Shown here: in pieces, positions 42,820-51,837 of the stretch
Numbering within the stretch: the first letter of the stretch is position 1
Layout: each line of letters opens with the position of its first letter
Assembly: GCA_016194705.1 (NCBI GenBank)
Contig: JACQAZ010000038.1
Coordinates: 1-64,000, forward strand
Direction: 5' to 3'
DNA: 64,000 bases
From: Elusimicrobiota bacterium
GTDB taxonomy: Bacteria > Elusimicrobiota > Elusimicrobia > UBA1565 > UBA9628
Made by a program: the position numbers and the translations under genes
The notes under the pieces: generated by a model
The model's database searches: none
What the model was told of the DNA's origin: nothing
The model's input: the letters and a program-made list of their open reading frames with translations, nothing else

Positions 42820-44247
42820 CTATTTCTCGAGGTGGTGCGGCTTGGACTCGCTCCAGGCCGCAGCCGTGATCCGGATGAATTCGGCCTTGTCCCAGAAGTC
42901 CTTGAGGGTGCGCGCACCCGAGTAGCTCATGCCCGAGCGCAGGCCGCCGACGAGCTGGTGCACGACCTCGGCGACCGGGCCCTTGTAGGGCGCCATCGAT
43001 TCGACTCCCTCGGGAACGACCTCGGCGACCGAGATGGGGTCGAGCTCGAGCTCCTCATGCTCCTTCTTCTTGCGCGAGAGCGTCGCGGTCAAGGACGCCA
43101 TGCCGCGGTAGATCTTGTAGCGCGTGCCGTCGCGCACGACGGTCCAGCCGGGACTCTCGTCGCAGCCCGCCAAGAGCGAGCCGAGCATGACCGAGGAGGC
43201 CCCGGCGGCCAGGGCCTTGGTGATGTCGCCCGAGTCGCGGATGCCCCCGTCGGCGATGATCGGGATGCCGCGCTCGCGCGTGATCTTGGCGCAGTCCATG
43301 ACCGCGCTCAGTTGCGGGACGCCCGAACCCGAGACGATGCGCGTGCTGCAGATCGAGCCCGGGCCCACCCCCACTTTTATTCCGTCCGCCCCGGCCGAGA
43401 CCAGGTCGCGGGCCCCCTCGTAGGTCGCGACGTTGCCCGCCACGAGTTCGGTCGCGGGCCACTTCCTTTTGATCTTCTTGACGGCGTCGATGACGTGCTC
43501 GGAATGCCCGTGGGCCACGTCGACGACGAGTACGTCGGCTCCGGCTTTGATGAGCTCGCCGGAGCGCTCTAAAAAGTCGCCGATCACGCCGACGGCCGCT
43601 CCCACGAGCAGACGTCCCTTCTTGTCGGTCGAGGCTTCGGGATGGAGCTTTTTCTGCTTGATGTCCTTGGCGGTGATGAGGCCCATGAGGACCCCTTTGC
43701 CGTCGACGAGCGGCAGCTTCTCGATCTTGTTCTGACGCAGGAGCTCCTGGGCCGCCTCCATGGCGATGCCGGGCTTGGCGGTCACGAGCTTCTTGGCCAT
43801 GACTCGCCTCAGAGGCGTCTTGTTTTCGGGTTCGAAGCTGATGTCGCGCTCGGTCACGATCCCGAGCAGCTTCTTGTCGGAATCGACGACGAGCAGGCCG
43901 CCGACCGAATGCCGGCGCATGGCCGCGCGCGCGTCCTCGATCGTATCATCGGGCCCGACCGTGTAGGGCGCCTCGATGACGATGTTCTCGGAACGCTTGA
44001 CCTTGGTGACCTGGGCCACCTCCTCCTCGACGGGCAGGAACCGGTGGATGACGCCCAGGCCCCCGCATTGGGCCATCGCGATGGCCATGGCCGACTCCGT
44101 GACCGTGTCCATGTTCGCGGAGACCACCGGCGCCTTCAGTTGGATGTTCTTGGAAAATCGTCCGGAGGTGTCGACGTGCTTGCGCGAGGTGATGTCCGAG
44201 CGTTTCGGGACCAGCAGAACGTCGTGGAACGTGATTCCTTCACGCAT
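42820..44247 (-). CDS. guaB: IMP dehydrogenase
   Basis: 475 residues, near the usual length. Catalytic loop [17 protein letters not shown] with the nucleophilic Cys at about 300, [23 protein letters not shown] and the flap region [10 protein letters not shown] are all present. A CBS pair (Bateman domain) is inserted at about 92-212 ([34 protein letters not shown]). Oxidises IMP to XMP with NAD+, committing step to GTP. TATAAT ends eight bases before the ATG; divergent from hemB with 30 bases between. Confidence 0.97.
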   Translation of the reverse strand: MREGITFHDVLLVPKRSDITSRKHVDTSGRFSKNIQLKAPVVSANMDTVTESAMAIAMAQCGGLGVIHRFLPVEEEVAQVTKVKRSENIVIEAPYTVGPDDTIEDARAAMRRHSVGGLLVVDSDKKLLGIVTERDISFEPENKTPLRRVMAKKLVTAKPGIAMEAAQELLRQNKIEKLPLVDGKGVLMGLITAKDIKQKKLHPEASTDKKGRLLVGAAVGVIGDFLERSGELIKAGADVLVVDVAHGHSEHVIDAVKKIKRKWPATELVAGNVATYEGARDLVSAGADGIKVGVGPGSICSTRIVSGSGVPQLSAVMDCAKITRERGIPIIADGGIRDSGDITKALAAGASSVMLGSLLAGCDESPGWTVVRDGTRYKIYRGMASLTATLSRKKKEHEELELDPISVAEVVPEGVESMAPYKGPVAEVVHQLVGGLRSGMSYSGARTLKDFWDKAEFIRITAAAWSESKPHHLEK

Positions 44248-44255
44248 AGGCGCTC

Positions 44256-44268
44256 ATTATAGTAAAAT
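44256..44268. promoter_or_regulatory. divergent guaB/hemB promoter region
   Basis: TATAAT (44261-44256, minus) lies eight bases from the guaB ATG; TAAAAT (44263-44268, plus) lies nine bases from the hemB ATG with TTCACG at 44239 as a possible -35. No Shine-Dalgarno fits between. Confidence 0.5.
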
Positions 44269-44277
44269 TGCCCTCCC

Positions 44278-45249
44278 ATGGCCTTCCCGACCACGCGGCT
44301 GCGCCGCCTGCGCCAGAGCCCTTCGTTGCGGCGGCTCGTGCGCGAGACGGTGCTGACACCCGACGACTTCATCATGCCTTTGTTCGTGAGGCCGGGAAAG
44401 GGAGAGAAACGCGCGATCAAGTCGATGCCGGGGCACTACCAGTACTCAGTCGACGAGTTGGTCAAGGCCTGCGCTCCCATCGTTTCCGCGGGGATCCCCG
44501 GTGTGATCCTGTTTGGGATCCCCGACAAGAAGGACGCGCGCGCCTCGGGCGCATTCGCCAAGGACGGGATCGTCCAGAAGGCGGCGCGCGCCCTCAAAGA
44601 CAAGCACCCGGGCCTGGTCTTGATCGCCGACTTGTGCTTCTGCGAGTACACCGACCACGGCCACTGCGGCATCGTCGAGGACGGCAACATCGTCAACGAC
44701 GCGACTCTGGAGCTCGCGGCCAAGACCGCCGTCTCGCAAGCGGAGGCGGGCTTCGACGTGATCGCGCCCTCGGGCATGATGGACGGCCAGGTCGGCGCGA
44801 TCCGCAAGGCGCTCGATTCGGGCGGCAAGAGCATGACTCCCATACTCGCCTACGCGGCCAAGTACGCCTCCGCCTTCTACGGCCCCTTCCGCGAGGCGGC
44901 GGAATCCCCGCCGAGCTTCGGCGACCGCTCCTCTTACCAGATGGACCCGGCGAACTTCCACGAGGCCCTCCGCGAGACCGAGCTCGACGTCAAGGAAGGC
45001 GCCGACATGGTGATGGTCAAGCCGGCTCTGCCCTATCTCGACGTGATCAAGGCCGTGCGCGAACGCTTCGGCCTGCCCACGGCGGCCTATTCCGTCTCGG
45101 GCGAGTTCTCGATGCTCAAGGCCGCCGCCGCCAACGGCTGGCTCGACGAGAAAAGAGCCGCGCTCGAGAGCCTGACCGCGATCAAGCGCGCGGGCGCCGA
45201 CTTCATTCTCACCTACTACGCGTTAGAGGCCGCCCGCTGGCTGCCGTGA
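44278..45249 (+). CDS. hemB: porphobilinogen synthase (delta-aminolevulinate dehydratase)
   Basis: 323 residues, full length. The Cys triad of the zinc-dependent form is visible in [14 protein letters not shown] (about 119-132). Schiff-base lysines lie in [11 protein letters not shown] (about 197) and [10 protein letters not shown] (about 249). [12 protein letters not shown] and the C-terminal ADFILTYYA complete the barrel. Condenses two 5-aminolevulinate to porphobilinogen. Stop overlaps the hemL GTG (GTGA). Confidence 0.97.
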   Translation: MAFPTTRLRRLRQSPSLRRLVRETVLTPDDFIMPLFVRPGKGEKRAIKSMPGHYQYSVDELVKACAPIVSAGIPGVILFGIPDKKDARASGAFAKDGIVQKAARALKDKHPGLVLIADLCFCEYTDHGHCGIVEDGNIVNDATLELAAKTAVSQAEAGFDVIAPSGMMDGQVGAIRKALDSGGKSMTPILAYAAKYASAFYGPFREAAESPPSFGDRSSYQMDPANFHEALRETELDVKEGADMVMVKPALPYLDVIKAVRERFGLPTAAYSVSGEFSMLKAAAANGWLDEKRAALESLTAIKRAGADFILTYYALEAARWLP

Positions 45250-46520
45250 ATTCCCGACGACTCTTCGCGCGGGCTCAGAAGTCGCTGGTCGGGGGCGTCA
45301 ATTCTCCTGTGCGCGCTTTCAAGGCGGTCGGCGGTACGCCGGTCTTTGTCAGATCGGGCTCCGGGCCGCATTTCACGAGCGCGGAGGGCAGGCGCTACAT
45401 CGATTACTGCGGTTCCTGGGGGCCGCTGATCTTCGGCCACGCGCGGCGCGAGATCGCCAAGGCCGCCGCGGACGCGCTCAGATCGGGCTCGACCTTCGGC
45501 GCGGCCACCGAGCGCGAGGTCCAGCTCGCCGAGGAGCTCAAGGCCGCGCTGCCCTCTCTCGGTCTCGTGCGCCTGACCTCGTCGGGCACCGAGGCCGTCA
45601 TGAGCGCGCTGCGCGTCGCGCGCGCTTTCACCAAACGCGACCTCGTCATCAAGTTCGCCGGCTGCTACCACGGCCACACGGATTCTCTGCTCGTCGCCGC
45701 GGGCTCGGGCGCTTTGACTTTGGGCGCGCCGGACTCGGCGGGAGTCCCCGAGGCCTGGGCCAAGACGACGATCACCTTGCCCTACAACGATCTCTCCGCC
45801 GTCGATAAGGCCTTCCGGAAGTATCGCGGCAAGATCGCGGCGGTCATCGTCGAGCCGTTCGTGGGAAACATGGGCGTGGTCCTGCCTCACGACGGCTTTC
45901 TCGAAGGTTTGCGGGCTCTCACGAAGAGGAACAAGGCGCTCTTGATCTTCGACGAGGTCATCACGGGCTTTCGCCTCTGCTACGGCGGAGCGCAGACGAT
46001 CCTGGGCGTCACTCCGGATTTGACGACGATGGGCAAGATCATCGGCGGCGGCCTGCCGATGGGCGCGTACGGCGGTCGAAAGGAGATCATGTCCTTAGTC
46101 GCGCCGTTGGGCCCCGTCTACCAGGCGGGAACGTTGTCGGGCAATCCGGTCGCGGTGGCCGCGGGACTCGAGACATTGCGCCTCCTGCAGAAAGAGAATC
46201 CGTATTCGAGGCTCGGCCAGATCACCGACTACCTGCTGCGCGGACTCTCGGAGGCCGCCGAGGATGCGCGGGCGCGGGTGCAGATCAACTCGGCGGGCTC
46301 GATGTTCACCTTATTCTTCGGCAAAGGTCCGATCTGCGACCTGGCCGCCGCTAGGAAGTGCGACACGAAGAAGTACGGAAGATTCTTTCAGCGTATGCTG
46401 AAACAAGGCGTCTACTTCCCCCCCGCGCAGTTCGAGGCGGCCTTTGTGAGTTTCGCCCACGACAAGAAGGACCTCGACCACACCATCCGCGCCGCGCGCC
46501 GTGCCTTGCGCGGGCTGTAG
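45246..46520 (+). CDS. hemL: glutamate-1-semialdehyde 2,1-aminomutase
   Basis: 424 residues from GTG 45246, coupled to hemB by a GTGA overlap. [16 protein letters not shown] at the N-terminus, [41 protein letters not shown] and the PLP lysine in [18 protein letters not shown] (about 263) define the enzyme. Converts glutamate-1-semialdehyde to 5-aminolevulinate, the C5 route to tetrapyrroles; with hemB this gives two consecutive steps. Confidence 0.97.
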   Translation: MNSRRLFARAQKSLVGGVNSPVRAFKAVGGTPVFVRSGSGPHFTSAEGRRYIDYCGSWGPLIFGHARREIAKAAADALRSGSTFGAATEREVQLAEELKAALPSLGLVRLTSSGTEAVMSALRVARAFTKRDLVIKFAGCYHGHTDSLLVAAGSGALTLGAPDSAGVPEAWAKTTITLPYNDLSAVDKAFRKYRGKIAAVIVEPFVGNMGVVLPHDGFLEGLRALTKRNKALLIFDEVITGFRLCYGGAQTILGVTPDLTTMGKIIGGGLPMGAYGGRKEIMSLVAPLGPVYQAGTLSGNPVAVAAGLETLRLLQKENPYSRLGQITDYLLRGLSEAAEDARARVQINSAGSMFTLFFGKGPICDLAAARKCDTKKYGRFFQRMLKQGVYFPPAQFEAAFVSFAHDKKDLDHTIRAARRALRGL

Positions 46521-46534
46521 GCCAGCGGCGGCCC

Positions 46535-46567
46535 TGCAACTTTTTGAGCCCCGCCGTGTTCTATTGA
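46535..46567 (+). promoter_or_regulatory. putative ECF-sigma autoregulatory promoter
   Basis: TGCAACTTTTT (46535-46545) and TTCTATTGA (46559-46567), with 20 bases between AAC and CTA. This matches the pattern and spacing upstream of the other ECF gene at 22513. Confidence 0.55.
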
Positions 46568-46583
46568 TAGGGATGAAAGTGCG

Positions 46584-47093
46584 ATGACCGCAGCGGCGGA
46601 CTTCGAAGACTTCATCTCCGACTACCAAGATATGGTCTACACTCTGGCGGCGCGACTGCTCGGCGATCGGGCCGAGGCCCAGGACATGGCCCAAGATGCC
46701 TTCCTGAAAGCCTACCAGAACTTCGAGTCCATCAAGGACAGCCCGACTAAGGGCGGCTGGCTCAAGGCGGTGACGACCAACCTTTGCCTCAACCATCTCT
46801 CACGCCACCGCGCGCGCTGGAAGCTCTTCAGCGAGATCGCCGAGGACGACGGCGCGATCGAGGCTTTGGCGGGGCCCGAGAAATCGGCTCCCGACCCCGA
46901 GGATGCGGGTCTTCTCGAAAGGGCCTTGCAGGCGCTGCCCGACCATCAGCGTGTGCCCTTGGTGCTCTTCCACTTCGAGGACTTGAGCTACGAGGAGATT
47001 GCAGCGAAGCTCGGCGCGACCCTCGCCAAGGTCAAGACCGACATTTTCCGCGGCCGCGAAGCCCTGCGCAAGATCTTGGAGACCGGCACATGA
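46584..47093 (+). CDS. ECF RNA polymerase sigma factor
   Basis: 169 residues. Region 2: YQDMVYTLAARLLGDRAEAQDMAQDAFLKAY in pieces (about 13-43), TNLCLNHLSRHR; region 4: LQALPDHQRVPLVLFHFEDLSYEEIAAKLG and TLAKVKTDIFRGREALRK (about 112-165). Standard ECF length. Start with GATAGGG upstream. Stop overlaps the next ATG (ATGA), the usual sigma/anti-sigma coupling. Confidence 0.93.
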   Translation: MTAAADFEDFISDYQDMVYTLAARLLGDRAEAQDMAQDAFLKAYQNFESIKDSPTKGGWLKAVTTNLCLNHLSRHRARWKLFSEIAEDDGAIEALAGPEKSAPDPEDAGLLERALQALPDHQRVPLVLFHFEDLSYEEIAAKLGATLAKVKTDIFRGREALRKILETGT

Positions 47094-47539
47094 GCGATTG
47101 GGAAAGAAAGCTGGGCGACAGACTCAAGCGCCTCCCGCCGCTCAAGGCCCCGGCCTCCCTGTTGCCGATGGTCATGGAGAGGATCGAGGCGCGCACGCGC
47201 TGGGCTTGGTGGGCTTGGCCGGCGGCCGCGCGGGCCGCCTCTTTGGCCGGACTCGCGGGTGCCGCCGGCGCCGTGGCTTTCGCGGCGAGCCGGCTCGCGT
47301 CTTGGCTGCAGGCGGCCCCGTCGGCCGTTCCCGCCCGGGCCTTGGGCATGCTCGCCTCGGCTCACAACGGCGCCGCAGCCGCTTTGGGCCGCGCGCTTTG
47401 GGTAGTGCTGTCGTCGTTGGGGCAGCCCCTGCTCGTCCCGGTCTTGCTCACTTACTTGCTGTGCGCCGGAGGAGCCGTCTTCTTCTGGCAGCTGGCGTCG
47501 AGGCCGCGCGGTCTGCGGCATATAGAGGAGGGAGTATGA
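47090..47539 (+). CDS. membrane protein, putative anti-sigma factor
   Basis: 149 residues. A cytoplasmic N-terminus of about 40 residues (SDWERKLGDRLKRLPPLKAPASLL) is short and lacks a zinc-type HxxxCxxC. Two or three hydrophobic segments follow (AARAASLAGLAGAAGAVAFAA and LLVPVLLTYLLCAGGAVFF). The position after an ECF gene with ATGA coupling at both ends supports anti-sigma function; the sequence itself does not prove it. Confidence 0.65.
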   Translation: MSDWERKLGDRLKRLPPLKAPASLLPMVMERIEARTRWAWWAWPAAARAASLAGLAGAAGAVAFAASRLASWLQAAPSAVPARALGMLASAHNGAAAALGRALWVVLSSLGQPLLVPVLLTYLLCAGGAVFFWQLASRPRGLRHIEEGV

Positions 47540-48924
47540 ACAACCGCATCATTTTGGCTGCGCTCGCGTTGACCGGAGCGCTGGTCCATCCCGCGGCGGC
47601 CGCAAACCGCCGCTCCAAGGAGGAGCTCGTGTCCATCGGCCGCAGCGTCAGCGTGGCCGAGGGAGAGACGGCGCAGAGCGTCGTCGTGATCCTGGGCTCG
47701 GCCACCGTGCGCGGGCCCGTCAAGGAGGGGGTCGTCACGATCCTGGGCGGCGCCGACATCGACGCGCCGGTCAAGGACGACGTCGTCTCGGTGCTGGGCG
47801 GCGTTCACCTCGGTCCCAAGGCCGACATCCGCGGCAGCGTCGTGACCATCGGCGGCGCCCTGACTGAGGACGAGGGCGCGAAGATCTCCGGCGACCGGAC
47901 CTCGATCGCCTTCCCGCCCGCGCTGCGCGGCCTGCCCGGCCTCGGCCGGGACTGGAGCCTGCGGATGCTTTGGCTTTCGCCCTTGCCCCCGTCGAGCGCG
48001 TTGGCTTGGGGCCTGGCGGGGGCTTTCCTGTGCCTCTACCTCTTCGCGGCCTTGCTCATGCCGGGGCCGCTGATGCGCTGCGTGCGCGTCCTCAATGAGC
48101 GCCCGGCGAGCGCCTTCTTCTGCGGCGCCCTGGGGCTGCCGCTTCTAGGGCCGCTCTCTTTCCTGCTGACGGTCTCGGTCATCGGGCTTACGGCCGTGCC
48201 GTTTCTTTTCTGCGCGGCCCTGGCCGCGGCCTTGTTCGGCAAGGCGGCCGTCTACTCCTTCGCGGGAGGACAGCTCGGCCGGGAGTTCTCGCTGCCGCAA
48301 TTGGAGAAGCCCTGGGCCGCCGTCGTCGCCGGCGCGGCCGCGGTCAGTCTCCTTCATATGATCCCGATCGTGGGCTACGTCGTCTGGATGATGACCTTGG
48401 CCTTGGGCTTCGGCGCCGTCATCTTGACGCTCTTCGAGCATTTCCGCGCCGAGGTCGGAGCCGACGGCGCGGCAGCGCCGGTCCCTTCGCCGGCCCCGAC
48501 GGCGCAGGCGCCGCTGCCCCCTCCGACCGCCGTCGCGACGGCCGAGCTCTCCTTGCCGCGCGCCGGATTCTGGCCGCGCCTCGGAGCCATCGTCCTCGAT
48601 GTCGTCCTCTTGGCGATCGTGGGCGGCGTCACGCACCTGCATTTCGTCGGCATGGCGGGGTGGGCCTTGTATCAAGTCGGAATGTGGACCTGGAAGGGCA
48701 CGACCTTCGGCGGGATCGTAGTGGGCTTGAAGGGCGTCCGGCTCGACGGCAGACCGATGGATTTCTGGGTGGCCTTGGTCAGGCACCTCGCCAGCTATTT
48801 GTCCCTGGGCGCGGCCTTCATCGGATTTCTGTGGGCGGCCTGGGACCAGGAGCAGCAGACCTGGCACGACAAGATCGCGGGCACCGTGGTGGTCAGAGTG
48901 CCGAAGACGCAGCCGTTGATTTGA
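47536..48924 (+). CDS. polymer-forming (bactofilin-like) domain fused to RDD membrane domain
   Basis: 462 residues, ATG 47536 with GAGGAGGGAG just before. Signal peptide (RIILAALALTGALVHPAAA). Residues about 30-125 form short beta-solenoid repeats (VVVILGSATVRGPVKEGVVTI and similar) as in bactofilin/polymer-forming proteins. Four to five membrane helices follow (about 150-310), a Pro/Ala-rich linker (about 325-350), and an RDD domain at the C-terminus (WPRLGAIVLDVVLL, TFGGIVVGLKGVRLDG, WDQEQQTWHDKIAGTVVV). An envelope sensor or transport role under ECF control is inferred. Confidence 0.75.
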   Translation: MNNRIILAALALTGALVHPAAAANRRSKEELVSIGRSVSVAEGETAQSVVVILGSATVRGPVKEGVVTILGGADIDAPVKDDVVSVLGGVHLGPKADIRGSVVTIGGALTEDEGAKISGDRTSIAFPPALRGLPGLGRDWSLRMLWLSPLPPSSALAWGLAGAFLCLYLFAALLMPGPLMRCVRVLNERPASAFFCGALGLPLLGPLSFLLTVSVIGLTAVPFLFCAALAAALFGKAAVYSFAGGQLGREFSLPQLEKPWAAVVAGAAAVSLLHMIPIVGYVVWMMTLALGFGAVILTLFEHFRAEVGADGAAAPVPSPAPTAQAPLPPPTAVATAELSLPRAGFWPRLGAIVLDVVLLAIVGGVTHLHFVGMAGWALYQVGMWTWKGTTFGGIVVGLKGVRLDGRPMDFWVALVRHLASYLSLGAAFIGFLWAAWDQEQQTWHDKIAGTVVVRVPKTQPLI

Positions 48925-48941
48925 CTGTTCAGGAGACAACA

Positions 48942-49742
48942 ATGACAAACTCCATGATCGCAATCCTTGCCATGACGGCGTCGTTGAGCGCCGCGGGCGC
49001 CGAAGAGACCGCGAAGGTCTTCCCGGCCTCCGGCCTGCGCGCGCTCGAGATCCGGACCGCGGGCGGAGACGTTTCGGTCCAAGCAGGCGATGCCTCTGAG
49101 GTGAAGGTGTCCGTCGTCAATCCCGACGCCGAGCATTGTGAGATCACCATGGAACAGGATGGGAGCACTCTGCGCCTCAAGGCGAAGGACAAATCGACGA
49201 GTTGGTTCCGGCGGTCGGGCTGCGACGCGGGCTTTGCGGTTGAGGCGCCGAAGAGCCTCTCGTTGGAGGCGTCGGCCGGAAGCGGAGCGATGAAGGTCGC
49301 GGGGCTCGAGGGGACGTTGACGCTCAACGCCGGCTCCGGCTCCATCGAATTGTCCGGAGGCGCGGGAGACCTGAGAGCCAAGGTCGGCAGCGGCACCATG
49401 AAGGGAAACTCGCGCTCCAAACGCGTCGATATCAAGTGCGGCAGCGGCGCTGTGGCCCTCGAGGGCCTACAGGGCTCGGCCGAGGTCAGGTCGGGCAGCG
49501 GCAGCGTCGATCTCAAATGGTCGCTGAGCCCCGAGGACGGGGAGGTCGACGTCAAGACCGGCAGCGGGGACGTGTCTTTGGTCTTCCCCGACCGCACCAA
49601 GCTGCAGACCGAGATCCGGACGGGCTCGGGGCGTTTCCGCAACGAGATCGGCGACACGGCGTCGGCGAAGTTCCGCATCTCGGTCAAGGCCGGTTCCGGC
49701 GACGTCACGATCGGCAAGCGGGCGAAGGGCTCGAAGGGTTGA
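48942..49742 (+). CDS. exported DUF4097-type adhesin-like protein
   Basis: 266 residues. AGGAG seven bases before ATG 48942; a longer frame starting upstream is the shadow of the previous gene. Signal peptide (SMIAILAMTASLSAAGA). The rest is a beta-solenoid of roughly 20-residue steps (LEIRTAGGDVSVQAGD, SGSGSVDLKWSL, KTGSGDVSLVFPD), the DUF4097 (PF13349) pattern seen in LiaG/YvlB-type envelope-stress loci. Last gene of the ECF operon. Confidence 0.8.
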   Translation: MTNSMIAILAMTASLSAAGAEETAKVFPASGLRALEIRTAGGDVSVQAGDASEVKVSVVNPDAEHCEITMEQDGSTLRLKAKDKSTSWFRRSGCDAGFAVEAPKSLSLEASAGSGAMKVAGLEGTLTLNAGSGSIELSGGAGDLRAKVGSGTMKGNSRSKRVDIKCGSGAVALEGLQGSAEVRSGSGSVDLKWSLSPEDGEVDVKTGSGDVSLVFPDRTKLQTEIRTGSGRFRNEIGDTASAKFRISVKAGSGDVTIGKRAKGSKG

Positions 49743-49777
49743 TCCGGCGCGGGACGGATTTCGTCCCGACCTAATGA

Positions 49778-49783
49778 TATAAT
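49778..49783 (+). promoter_or_regulatory. -10 box of the aldehyde dehydrogenase gene
   Basis: TATAAT 27 bases before ATG 49811, leaving a leader of about 21 bases with GGAG. A 7-bp hairpin (CGGGACG/CGTCCCG, 49750-49768) precedes it and may end the ECF operon. Confidence 0.55.
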
Positions 49784-49810
49784 CCATCCATTCTTCCGCA
49801 GGAGATTCCT

Positions 49811-51258
49811 ATGGCTACAGCCCCCACGATCAAGAAAGTCCCTGTCCTGAACCCGGCCACGGAAGCCGTCCTCGACGAGGTCCCCAACCAAAGCGCCGAG
49901 GAGGTCAACAAGGCGGTCTCGCGCGCGAGGAAAGCGTGGGAGACCTGGCGCAAAGTCCCGGCCCATGAGAAGGCCGAGATGCTTCACGAGGTCTCGCGTC
50001 GGATCAAGGAAAGCACCGACGATCTCGCCCGCACTTTGACCGCAGAGGGCGGAAAGCCCCTGCGCGAGAACAAGGACGAGATGGCCTGGTCGGCGTCCTG
50101 CTTCGACTACTACGCCGAGATCGCGCGAAACTCTCGCGGTCGCGTGATCCCCTCGACCGAGAACTCCCAGCTCAACCTCGTCGTCAAGGAGCCCTACGGC
50201 GTGGTCGGCGCGATCGTGCCCTGGAACTACCCGATCCTTCTGATGTCGTGGAAGCTCGCCCCGGCCTTGGCCGCCGGCAACACGATCGTGTTGAAACCGG
50301 CAGAGCAGACCCCGCTCTCGACGCTGAGTTTCGGCAAAATCTTCGACTGCCTGCCCAAGGGGGTCGTCGAGATCGTGACCGGTTTGGGCGAGACGACCGG
50401 CGAGGCGCTCGTGCGGCATCCCGACACTGCCGTCATCGCGTTTACGGGCTCGCTCGAGACCGGCAAGAAGATCTCCCACATCTGCGCCGACATGGTCAAG
50501 AAGTGCCACCTCGAGCTCGGCGGCAAGGACGCCTTCGTGGTCTGCGAGGACTCGGACCTCGACATCGCGGTCAAGGCGGTGGCTTGGGCGTCTTTCTTGA
50601 ACACGGGGCAGGTGTGCACCTCGGCCGAGCGCGTCTACGTCCAGAAAGACATCTACAAGCCCTTCCTCGAGAAGCTCAAGGCTTTCACCGAGTCGCTCGT
50701 CGTCGGCGACGGCATGGACCCGCGGACCGACGTCGGGCCGATGATCGGCCCCTCGTACCGCCAGAAGGTCGAGGACCACGTCAAGGACGCCGTCAAGCGC
50801 GGCGCCAGGGTCGTCGCCGGCGGCCGCAAGCCGGCGGACAAGGCTAAGGGATTTTTCTATCAGCCCACGGTTCTGGCCGACGTCGACCACAAGATGTCGG
50901 TCATGCGCGACGAGACTTTCGGCCCGGTCTGCCCGGTCATGCCCTATCGCCATTTCGACGATGCCATCAAGTACGCCAACGACTCGATCTACGGGCTGGG
51001 CGCCAACATCTACACCCACGATTCGCGCAAGGTCAAAAAATTCTTCGAGGAGGTCCAGGCCGGCACCATCTGGATCAACGATCCGCTGACCGACAACGAC
51101 GCCGGGCCATTCGGCGGCTATAAGGCTACGGGCGGTTCTCGGGAACTTGGCGAGGAGGGCCTCGCGGAATTCCAGCAGGCCAAGCACGTCCACTGGGACT
51201 TCGAGCAGAAGAACAAGCCCTGGTGGTATCCCTACGCCCCGAAGAAGGGCTCCAAGAA

Positions 51259-51262
<4 letters not shown>
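49811..51262 (+). CDS. NAD(P)-dependent aldehyde dehydrogenase
   Basis: 483 residues. PWNYPILLMSWKLAPALAAGN, FTGSLETGKKI, the general base Glu in HLELGGKDAF (about 235) and the nucleophile Cys in NTGQVCTSAERVY (about 267) are intact. Oxidises aldehydes to acids; substrate class (succinic semialdehyde, betaine or aminoaldehyde) is not set by the visible motifs. Could process aldehydes from the copper amine oxidase. GGAG Shine-Dalgarno. Stop overlaps the TTG of the next gene. Confidence 0.92.
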
Positions 51263-51705
<443 letters not shown>

Positions 51706-51745
51706 AGCCTGCGTGCCTGCCGTCTCCCAGAGACCCTTGCCGGGG

Positions 51746-51787
51746 ATTGTCACTTTTTTGGACCATGTGGTCCAAAAAAGTGACAAT
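51746..51787. repeat. 42-bp palindrome, copy 2
   Basis: Arms of 21 bases, 20 of 21 complementary, starting ATTGTCACTTTTTTGG and centred on CCATGTGG. Lies between convergent genes. Same length, same ATTGTCA/TGACAAT ends and similar centre as the copy at 39929-39970. Confidence 0.85.
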
Positions 51788-51837
51788 GTTCGCGGAGTCG
51801 ACAGTTCTCGAAGGCTGGAGGGTGAGCCCCGGAAGGT

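Noticed and set aside
44268..45245. N-terminal extension of hemL through hemB
   Set aside because: The extension is an Arg-rich out-of-frame reading of hemB; GTG 45246 gives the normal aminomutase start.
46521..46560. Hairpin between hemL and the ECF gene
   Set aside because: Pairing of GGCGG with CCGCC is short with a long loop, and the same bases form the ECF promoter motif.
48929..51193. 754-codon minus-strand ORF
   Set aside because: Antisense to the DUF4097 protein and aldehyde dehydrogenase genes, which have clear domains; open only because of high GC3.
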